Source of the DNA: Thermoplasmata archaeon
Lineage (GTDB): Archaea > Thermoplasmatota > Thermoplasmata > Lutacidiplasmatales > UBA184
Direction: 5' to 3'
DNA length: 59,970 nucleotides
NCBI GenBank assembly: GCA_028864975.1
Contig: JAGWLG010000021.1
Coordinates: forward strand, 1 to 59,970
The notes below the pieces were generated by a model. The model made no database searches. It was not told where the DNA came from and worked only from the letters and a program-made list of their open reading frames with translations. Positions within the stretch are counted from its first letter, which is position 1. Every line of letters begins with the position of its first letter. This document shows positions 53,666 through 59,970 of the stretch, in pieces. The translations under genes and the position numbers were made by a program.

Positions 53666-53884
53666 AGACGATAGCTCTCGACCCTAACCCCAGCTGGGGA
53701 CGGTTCCGGCAAGAGCGCGCCGCTTGCCTCGAAGCGGGGCTCGCGGCGCAGGAGGAGTCGAGATGATCCAAGCCCTTCTCCCGCACGGGCGGCCCCCGGG
53801 ATAGAGGCGCGCCTATCCTCGACTTGGCAAACCATGCGTGACCCAATGCGTGGCCACCCGCACTCTGCGCAACCAGCCCTTCAG

Positions 53885-53907
53885 CATCACCCCAAAATAG
53901 GGTGATG
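53885..53907. terminator. Perfect 8-bp hairpin between toxin island and surface locus
   Basis: CATCACCC, a 7-base A-rich loop, then GGGTGATG. It could end transcription or be a protein-binding palindrome. No T-run is evident. The stretch 53672-54231 contains no gene that can be supported. Confidence 0.35.
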
Positions 53908-54110
53908 GCCTACGAAAATCCTGGGTCGATGAGCTCAACCCCCACGGGATCTCCGAAGTGTGCCAAGCGCCGTTCGGCCCCCCTCCAGGGGTGCAATGCG
54001 CTACGGCTGAGTGTGTGCATTGCGTATTGCACGAAGAGATCGGGTGAGAGGCGCGCCCCCTTGGTCACCGATAGAGGGAGTAAATGGAGTGCGTGTGCGT
54101 ACGCATTGAA

Positions 54111-54196
54111 CTATTTAGTCCTGCGGCGGCCCGGGCCGACCCGGCTCGTTCATATACAGAATGTGACCATATCTTCCGTGCCGTGTCCAGGCACGG
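54111..54196 (+). promoter_or_regulatory. Promoter and leader of the first surface-locus gene
   Basis: Two TATA-like elements, CTATTTAG (54111-54118) and TTCATATACAG (54149-54159), precede the ATG at 54232. A perfect 7-bp hairpin CCGTGCC ... GGCACGG (54176-54196) lies in the expected leader, unlike the leaderless genes elsewhere in the window. Confidence 0.45.
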
Positions 54197-54231
54197 CAAC
54201 GAATCCGAAGAACCCAGGGGGAAAACCAAGC

Positions 54232-55092
54232 ATGTCGAAGATGAAGTGGGCCGTGAGCGACAGTTTCGGCGGAACGACTCGGCGACGGGGAGCCAAGCTC
54301 GGGCTCCTGGTTGCAGTACTGGCGGTCATACCTGGGCTAGTGGCGGGAACGCAGTTCGTTTCAGGCTCGGGTACGGCTTCGCTGAACGGCACCGGGACCC
54401 CAACCTCCATCGCCGCGTGTGGCTTTGACACGGGGAATGCGAATACAAAGGACACGGCTTCCTACCTCACCGTCACGGGAACAACTGCAATTGCTGGCAC
54501 GAGCAGTCCGACTCTCTATTCCACGCTCACCGTCACGGTTAACGCGTTCGAGGTAGGCTCCAGTGGGTACGAGTACCTTGATGGGGAAGTCGACATCGCT
54601 TGCGAGAATGTAGCGCTGACTGGGACCATCTCGGTCTATGGGACCACAACTACCGCGCCTACGAACCTGGTATGGATGTACGCGGATGTGGAAGCGAGTA
54701 CCGCTAACCCGCCCTTCCTCAGTGGAACGGCCCCGAGCATTACGTACTGCGGACCGGGCGCCGATACTCCAACGGCCTTCCCGGTTGCCGTCGGTGGAGC
54801 TTGCGCCACCACACCGGTGCAAGCTACCTGCGATGCCTTGTCGGAACCGGTCTTTCTCCCAAACGACAAGGATGCTTCTGGCAATAACTTCGTCTACAAC
54901 GTGATGTCCGGGGGCACAGCATTGGGAACCTGCGGAACGAATGTGGGCACTACGGCTCCAGGCACCACTATTGTGTCGTCGCTCACTGTGTCCTCGACCG
55001 TCATCTACTATGGGATCGTGAGCTTCGCCATCGGAGGTGCAGCCTCGACCTTGACCACGTCATCGTTCTCGTTGACCACGACGGCGACCTAG
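54232..55092 (+). CDS. Exported protein of the right-end surface locus (paralogue A)
   Basis: The 286-residue protein has a basic N-terminus and a signal helix (about 22-40: KLGLLVAVLAVIPGLVAGT). The rest is Thr/Ser/Gly/Val-rich beta-sandwich-like sequence with cysteines in IAACGFDTG, VDIACENV and GTCGTNV. No C-terminal membrane helix is seen, so it is secreted or assembled at the surface. It shares motifs with the protein at 57227: CGFxxG near the start and EYLxGEVxxxC in the middle. It may be a subunit of a filament, a surface layer or a pilus-like structure; no family match is certain. The gene has a long leader with a hairpin, and a stem-loop follows it, as in strongly expressed surface genes. 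Confidence 0.65.
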   Translation: MSKMKWAVSDSFGGTTRRRGAKLGLLVAVLAVIPGLVAGTQFVSGSGTASLNGTGTPTSIAACGFDTGNANTKDTASYLTVTGTTAIAGTSSPTLYSTLTVTVNAFEVGSSGYEYLDGEVDIACENVALTGTISVYGTTTTAPTNLVWMYADVEASTANPPFLSGTAPSITYCGPGADTPTAFPVAVGGACATTPVQATCDALSEPVFLPNDKDASGNNFVYNVMSGGTALGTCGTNVGTTAPGTTIVSSLTVSSTVIYYGIVSFAIGGAASTLTTSSFSLTTTAT

Positions 55093-55136
55093 GTGGGCGA
55101 CGCGCTTGGGGTGATGCCAGAAATCGCCGCGAAACG

Positions 55137-55170
55137 GGGTCCAAGGCAGCGAGCCCTCCGCCTTGGACCC
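55137..55170 (+). terminator. 11-bp stem-loop after paralogue A gene
   Basis: GGGTCCAAGGC, a 12-base loop, then GCCTTGGACCC form a perfect stem. It lies 45 bases after the TAG at 55092 and just before the next gene, so it could end or attenuate the transcript or protect its 3' end. Confidence 0.6.
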
Positions 55171-55194
55171 CCGGTTCGTGGAGTCGGTGTCCGA

Positions 55195-57210
55195 TTGACG
55201 TACACACGGAAACAGGCCATTTCACCCGGACTGGTGATTCTCCTCAACCTCTCAGCCGTCCTCTGCTTTCCGCTGGCCGGTGCCACGACATCAGAGAGCC
55301 TGCGGATGGGGCAGACGCTCGTTCTCGTGGGAGGGATTGATACGAACCTCTCCATTGCGGCCCCCACGATTCCCGGCTTTCAGTTGAGAGCAGCATCGCT
55401 CCAACTTCAGACTCCCGAGGCATTCCAGCCGGGGCCTGGGGGAATAACAATCGGGACCAGTGGGGCATCGATTTGGCGATGGCCATCCACGGCGGGCGAG
55501 GTCACTTCGTTTGCCGGCAGCAGCCAGATCATCGCGGGCAACAACTCGACAGTCTCAAGGATACTTATTCCGCAAGGGTCCTCCATCTATGGAGGGGCGG
55601 TATCCGTTGCACCGTCGGCCGGCCCACTGTCCGGGAACTACAGCGTCCTGTTCACAGTCGGCTCGAACCCCGTTCTCTCGATCAACGGAAGACAGGACTA
55701 TCTTCCCCTCGTGCCCATCCCTAGCGCGGTGACCGCGAGCACCATCACTTCTCTCGGCGCGGCCCCAGAACCTAACGGGTCCACGATGATCGCCGCCGGC
55801 ACTGAAGACGGGTCTCTTCGTTTCTTCGATTTCGCCCCCGATGAGGGGTTGGTTTATTCGGGGACCTTCCCGCTGGGCTACTCGAGCCCAGTCACGCAAA
55901 CGCTCGCATCCTCGCTCCCCTATTCGGCGTACTCGGTCTCCCTGATTTCTGCGAGCGGGCCCTTGTTGTTCGTGCTCAATCAGACTCGAACCGGTGTCTG
56001 GGTGGAGGAAACGATCAAAGTCGCGCAGGATCTCACCACAGCCCCCGCGGTCACCGGGCTTGACATTGCGCGATTCTCGAACGGATTCCCTGCCCTAATC
56101 GCTGGAACTGCGGACGGAACCCTCGAGGTAAGCAACTACACCGGTACTGGGGCGGCTGGCGGCTGGGGAAGCATTCTGGCTCCGCTCTTCAACTTCGGGA
56201 AGTCGTGCTCGGTCCCTGTTTCTACCTTTCAGGAGGCTAACGGTGACAATCTTCTGGCAGCTGGGTGCGGATCGAACATCGACGTCTTCTCGCTCTCGGG
56301 GGCGAACTTTACCCACGTAGCCTCGCTCGTCCTGCCCCCGGGGGTCGATGCTCGGAGCATGTCCTTCAACGACTCCGGTACCCTTCTGATCGTGGGCTCG
56401 TCCACCGGCGCAGTGTTTGACTCTGGTTGGCCTTGGAAAAGTTGGAACCAAGCTCAGGGATTACCGTTATCGAACTCGGGGGTTGTTGGCATCCTTGCCT
56501 TGCCTCAGTCGGGCGGAACAACCCGGGCGGTGTTCGAGACCTCGGATGGCGCTTTGTACGAGGTCACTGATGTCTCTGACGGCTCGCGGCCGGTGGGACT
56601 CGGGTCAGCGGGCTCTAGCGTGGCACCCGGAACGATTCGCCTGGCAAGCGTGTTCGGGTACTCGGGTGGTGACCTGCTCGTTGCGAGTGGTCTCCAAATC
56701 GAGGGGGCACGTTCCACCGCTCGATTCCAAGGCACCGTTCTCGGCGCCTCCTGGTCCAGTGCCCTCTCGAACTCCCTCGTTGGGTCCGCCCCGGTCTTCG
56801 ACGCGTTCGGGAACAAGCTGGTCCCCGTGCCGATTACTTTGACGGTTCAAGGTGGATCCGGTCTCGTGTCGAATCCGATGGTGGAGTACAACGACACTTG
56901 GTCCACAAATCTTAGTGCACAGGAGTTCCCTGGCACAATGCCGCTCCCCTCCCCCAACCTTCGAGCCCTAAACCTGTCAATCCTCGCTCTCCAGGGGGGG
57001 CTCCTCCATATATCGGTGCTGTTCGACTATGGTGGAAGCCCACCCCCATCCGGAGCTCCAGCGGTCTTGCTCGCTGTGGAAGCCCAGCTCTCACGCTTCG
57101 GGCCCTATGTGGTTGGCATCGCGGGGGTGGCCGGTGGAGCGCTGCTAGCGGTTGGGAAGCTTCGGTATGGGCATGGCCCCAGGGGCAGATCCCGCGCTCT
57201 CCAGAGGTAG
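55195..57210 (+). CDS. Exported beta-propeller-like protein with C-terminal TM
   Basis: The 671-residue protein has a signal helix at about 9-30 (ISPGLVILLNLSAVLCFPLAGA). The body shows repeated blade-like segments: MIAAGTEDGSLRFFDFAPDE, ALIAGTADGTLEVSNY, LLAAGCGSNIDVFSL and LLIVGSSTGAVFDSG, as in WD40/YVTN-type propellers. A membrane helix lies near 638-655 (YVVGIAGVAGGALLAVG), followed by a short basic tail. It is probably a surface-exposed scaffold or binding protein. The TTG at 55195 is preferred over the GTG at 55093, because the earlier start would translate through the stem-loop and delay the signal peptide; both frames are open. The function is unknown. Confidence 0.65.
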   Translation: MTYTRKQAISPGLVILLNLSAVLCFPLAGATTSESLRMGQTLVLVGGIDTNLSIAAPTIPGFQLRAASLQLQTPEAFQPGPGGITIGTSGASIWRWPSTAGEVTSFAGSSQIIAGNNSTVSRILIPQGSSIYGGAVSVAPSAGPLSGNYSVLFTVGSNPVLSINGRQDYLPLVPIPSAVTASTITSLGAAPEPNGSTMIAAGTEDGSLRFFDFAPDEGLVYSGTFPLGYSSPVTQTLASSLPYSAYSVSLISASGPLLFVLNQTRTGVWVEETIKVAQDLTTAPAVTGLDIARFSNGFPALIAGTADGTLEVSNYTGTGAAGGWGSILAPLFNFGKSCSVPVSTFQEANGDNLLAAGCGSNIDVFSLSGANFTHVASLVLPPGVDARSMSFNDSGTLLIVGSSTGAVFDSGWPWKSWNQAQGLPLSNSGVVGILALPQSGGTTRAVFETSDGALYEVTDVSDGSRPVGLGSAGSSVAPGTIRLASVFGYSGGDLLVASGLQIEGARSTARFQGTVLGASWSSALSNSLVGSAPVFDAFGNKLVPVPITLTVQGGSGLVSNPMVEYNDTWSTNLSAQEFPGTMPLPSPNLRALNLSILALQGGLLHISVLFDYGGSPPPSGAPAVLLAVEAQLSRFGPYVVGIAGVAGGALLAVGKLRYGHGPRGRSRALQR

Positions 57211-57226
57211 GCATCAAGGAGGGACC

Positions 57227-58135
57227 GTGCAGGGACGACTCCCACCTGTGAGTGCCTCACGACATGAAGTGGCGGAACAAGCCCCGGGACTTGCGGTCTT
57301 GTCCCTTGCGACCCCAGGTCAATCATTTCCAGGGGTAGGGTCCCGGTCCCGCGAGCTCGATGGGCACTGGATTCGGGGCGGAGGTGGACGGGTTCCCCGC
57401 TTGCGTAGACGCCTAAACCGTGCCCACGCCCTCCTTCTCCTCGGTTCGGCGATTGGTATCGCTTCGGGTACTGTCTTCGGAAGCTTCATGTCCACGATTT
57501 CCACAAGCGGTGCCCCCACCGCTGGGATGTTGTGTGGCTTCGAGCAAGGCCCCTTCTGGAATCAAGTAGTGGCTGGTTCGGGCGTCCCGACTGGCACCCC
57601 ATACATCTCGACCTCCACTCTGCAGGCGTACCAAGTGGGTCCGGTGGCTCCAACGGCCTCGATTACCGCGTACGCCTATGGAGCAGGCAGTGGAACGCAG
57701 GAATATCTCGTTGGCGAGGTCTCCCTCTTCTGCACGGCCTTGCCAGCCGGAACGACCGTGGTAACCCTAACCGTTACTAATACAGCTCCCGGAGCCACCG
57801 CGACCTACGCGGTCGTCTTCTCTCAGACGCTGGCCTCGGCAAGCACTGATCCCACGACGGGAACCGCCTGCGCCGGATCCAGTCCCAACCAGCTTTACGA
57901 GCCCGCAGGCGGAGGCACTGTCTGGGCATGGGACGCGGTCTCCTCTGGGCTCATCACTGGCGGCGCCTGCTCATTGGGTAGCGGAGCAATTACTAAGTCC
58001 GTCAGCACTGCAAGCACGACGGTTCCCGTCTTCACGTTCTCCTTCGGATTCGTAGGCATGCAGGCCTCGAGTTGCCTCTCTTCCTGTTCGACCTACACGA
58101 CCTACACAATCTCGTTCACGGCGCACAACCCATAG
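57227..58135 (+). CDS. Exported protein of the right-end surface locus (paralogue B)
   Basis: The product is 302 residues from the GTG at 57227, which follows an AAGGAGGG sequence by a few bases. A TTG at 57401 would give 244 residues and place the membrane helix (RAHALLLLGSAIGIASG) near the N-terminus, as in paralogue A, so the true start is uncertain. The mature part resembles paralogue A: CGFEQG, EYLVGEVSLFC, and a long C-terminal beta segment ending VFTFSFGFVG. It is probably a second subunit of the same surface structure. No enzymatic motif is seen. Six or more cysteines suggest disulfides. Confidence 0.6.
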   Translation: MQGRLPPVSASRHEVAEQAPGLAVLSLATPGQSFPGVGSRSRELDGHWIRGGGGRVPRLRRRLNRAHALLLLGSAIGIASGTVFGSFMSTISTSGAPTAGMLCGFEQGPFWNQVVAGSGVPTGTPYISTSTLQAYQVGPVAPTASITAYAYGAGSGTQEYLVGEVSLFCTALPAGTTVVTLTVTNTAPGATATYAVVFSQTLASASTDPTTGTACAGSSPNQLYEPAGGGTVWAWDAVSSGLITGGACSLGSGAITKSVSTASTTVPVFTFSFGFVGMQASSCLSSCSTYTTYTISFTAHNP

Positions 58136-58265
58136 ACGTTGGTGCAGGACGTCCCCCAGGATGAGAACCCCACCAGTTGCACACCAAGCTCTATCCCCCG
58201 GGAGGACCATTCTACGAGGTGGGCCTGTGAGGGAACTGTCCCACTACGAAACGGCAGACTTCGCC

Positions 58266-58294
58266 CCACTCCCACCCGTCGAGTGGGCGGGTGG
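58266..58294 (+). terminator. Stem-loop after paralogue B gene
   Basis: CCACTC ... GAGTGG (58266-58286) and, alternatively, CCACCCG ... CGGGTGG (58273-58294) can pair. Competing stems of this kind, placed about 130 bases after the stop, could end the transcript. The remainder of 58136-58387 shows no gene. Confidence 0.4.
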
Positions 58295-58387
58295 AACGGA
58301 TGTTCCACCTGCTTCGAGCTCGACCCCTACAATGGCACGGGCGAATCGAGGCGATGACACTCCGACTCTGTGAGGCTACTAGAGGCG

Positions 58388-59650
58388 ATGAAGCGAATCC
58401 GACTACCTCCGATCCGGGTCACCATCACGGCGCCCAAGAGGGTATCATGGGCCCATGTCCTGATCGCAGTGTCCGTCGTTGCAACCGGAGTCGCCGCTGG
58501 TTCGTCCTTCCTGCAAGCGACAGGGAGCCTGACCGTGAATACAATTTGGCAGCACACACCCATTACCTGGAGTGAGGTCGACACGGAGACCGGATGGTGC
58601 AGCACGTGCCCTACGGCCGCTCAGTCAACGGAGACGTGGGTCAGTTGGGACGTGTCAGATCAGTATCTCCTCCTGCAAGTGAACGCGGCGTCGTCAGCCA
58701 CCTACAAGCTCTCGCTGACCTCGAGTTATAGCTATCCCGTGCTCACATTCTTGGGATACACTAGCGCCAACTGCGGGACAACTTGTCCTCCCGCACAAAC
58801 GGTACCGGGGGGAGCGATGGGCAATTTCTGGGGGCCGGTTGCCTACAACCGTGGCCCGACAGTCTATACCTTCGGAGGAGAGGATCTATTCATGGATGGC
58901 GGCACGAACCACTACCAATGTGGCTTCAGTCACGCTGATGGACTGGCCAACGTTCTGAAAGATTGGCGGTGCCCATTTACTGCGGATTTCACGAACCCCG
59001 CCGGTGCGGCCCAGATGGGGTTCTGGCCGCTGTACCCCGGAGGGAGCAGCTACCCGGCAGACTTGGGCCTATTCTTCGACAACAAGGGAGTCTTCGTCAC
59101 GACTGCAACCGAGTACTTCGCCACTGTCGTGATGACCCTCACCTGCCAGAATCCCTCAGGAACAGTCATCACATGTCCTACGGATTTGGTCCCGTCGAGC
59201 GGCACCCAAGCTGGACAGGCGCTTGTTTGGGATCCGGCCGATGGCTACGATCTCTTGTACGATACTGCGGGTTACGCGTGGCAGGTGACCTTGACCTCAG
59301 CTTCGGCGGTGACCGCAAAACAGGTTGCGACAACCGTAGCACCCCCAGGGGCACTGTTCGGGGCGTCGATTGCGTACGACGCAGCTTGCGGCTATGTGGT
59401 CATGTTCGGCGGCAGCAACAGCGCGACGATATCTGGCACAAGCCTCAACTCGAACACTTGGAAGTATCACGCCGGGACTTTCACACAGCTTTACCCGGTG
59501 TCCTCCCCCACAGCACGCGCCTACGCGGGGATGGATTACGACTACGCGGACGGAGAACTCTTCATAGACGGGGGAACTATATGGTCTGGTTCCGCTGTCG
59601 GCACCACCACCGCCTACACACTTTCCGCGTCAGTCGGTGGGTGCCCCTGA
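58388..59650 (+). CDS. Exported Kelch-like protein
   Basis: The 420-residue protein has a basic N-terminus and a signal helix (about 22-38: AHVLIAVSVVATGVAAG). The C-terminal half carries Kelch-like blades: SIAYDAACGYVVMFGGSNS, NTWKYHAGTFTQL and MDYDYADGELFIDGGT. The same blade type occurs in the membrane protein at 2085. The middle contains several cysteines (CGTTCPP, CGFSHADG, CPFTAD). No C-terminal anchor is present, so it may be secreted or bound to other surface proteins. A GTG at 58370 would add six residues. It could bind sugars or proteins; this cannot be shown here. Confidence 0.65.
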   Translation: MKRIRLPPIRVTITAPKRVSWAHVLIAVSVVATGVAAGSSFLQATGSLTVNTIWQHTPITWSEVDTETGWCSTCPTAAQSTETWVSWDVSDQYLLLQVNAASSATYKLSLTSSYSYPVLTFLGYTSANCGTTCPPAQTVPGGAMGNFWGPVAYNRGPTVYTFGGEDLFMDGGTNHYQCGFSHADGLANVLKDWRCPFTADFTNPAGAAQMGFWPLYPGGSSYPADLGLFFDNKGVFVTTATEYFATVVMTLTCQNPSGTVITCPTDLVPSSGTQAGQALVWDPADGYDLLYDTAGYAWQVTLTSASAVTAKQVATTVAPPGALFGASIAYDAACGYVVMFGGSNSATISGTSLNSNTWKYHAGTFTQLYPVSSPTARAYAGMDYDYADGELFIDGGTIWSGSAVGTTTAYTLSASVGGCP

Positions 59651-59970
59651 ACTTGGCCGCAATAGGGCTTGCGTCGCGTGGCGTCTCCGAATCCGACCAT
59701 CCTAGCCAACTGTATTCGGCAAACCGGGTTCCGCTTCGGGAGAGGGTCTCCCGATGCGGCGTATCTCCCGTGAGGTGTACACAATCGTACAAAAGTCATC
59801 ACTTTTCGTCGCGGATTCTCAGCACCCCTCTCCAGGGGTATGACCTTGGTTCCTCACCTCCTGTAGATTCCTGAACTCGACCTGGACAGCAAGGGTGATC
59901 CTCCGAGGAGAACCTCAGACCACACGTACGCCGGGGACCTGGACTTCTCGAGGAAGACCTTTCACTCCAC
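59651..59970. other. Right edge without a supported gene
   Basis: No frame in these 320 bases looks like a protein on either strand. The DNA is AT-richer than the window as a whole. A promoter for a gene beyond the edge may lie here. Confidence 0.35.

Noticed and set aside
55090..55092. Read-through of the TAG between the 54232 gene and the in-frame sequence after it (amber coding, for example pyrrolysine).
   Set aside because: TAG ends clearly complete genes elsewhere (NAC, coiled-coil protein), and the second gene has its own signal helix and a hairpin in between.

Overview
The window is high-GC archaeal DNA. Archaeal markers include an archaeal-type class I release factor (aRF1), the archaeal NAC protein, a PAC2-type proteasome-assembly chaperone homologue, an RPA-like OB-fold protein, a tetra-CBS ribosome-hibernation-like protein and several VapBC/HEPN-MNT modules. 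Most genes have a TATA-like box about 25-30 bases before the start codon and no Shine-Dalgarno sequence, so leaderless transcription appears to dominate. Gene content and the style of the surface proteins suggest a high-GC member of the Thermoplasmatota. That placement is inference; no rRNA or other phylogenetic marker is present.

Layout. 1-2.1 kb: end of an unknown gene, OB-fold protein, DUF3237-like protein, Nudix hydrolase. 2.1-6.2 kb: a membrane-anchored Kelch / InlB-like-repeat protein with a predicted cytoplasmic winged helix. 6.2-7.3 kb: RelE-type toxin with its antitoxin-like partner, then a small wHTH regulator. 7.5-11.5 kb: housekeeping block (NAC, CBS+S30AE protein, GNAT acetyltransferase, zinc-finger protein, PAC2 chaperone, GYD protein). 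11.6-13.8 kb: VapBC, a coiled-coil protein and a truncated GYD copy. 13.9-22.8 kb: a 1694-aa beta-propeller/PKD-type surface protein facing an operon of a six-TM protein and a His-heptad protein, with the release factor upstream. 23.0-45.0 kb: one gene of 7338 codons, a giant surface protein of about 80 tandem Ig-like repeats.

45.1-53.7 kb is an accessory island: two different HEPN/MNT nucleotidyltransferase modules, an uncharacterised two-gene module with a nucleotidyltransferase, a transposase-derived protein without a recognisable DDE triad plus a fragment of a second copy, an orphan antitoxin, an IS fragment, an AAA/DUF234 ATPase and a likely integrase remnant. Several of these genes have palindromes at their promoters.

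53.9-60 kb is visibly less GC-rich. It holds four co-oriented exported proteins, two of which are divergent paralogues, separated by hairpins. This looks like a cell-surface or filament locus of different origin.

The strongest candidates for new biology are the giant repeat protein with its cytoplasmic zinc ribbon, the envelope-spanning Kelch-wHTH protein, the His-heptad protein and its membrane partner, the release factor lacking the usual C-terminal minidomain, and the surface locus at the right end.
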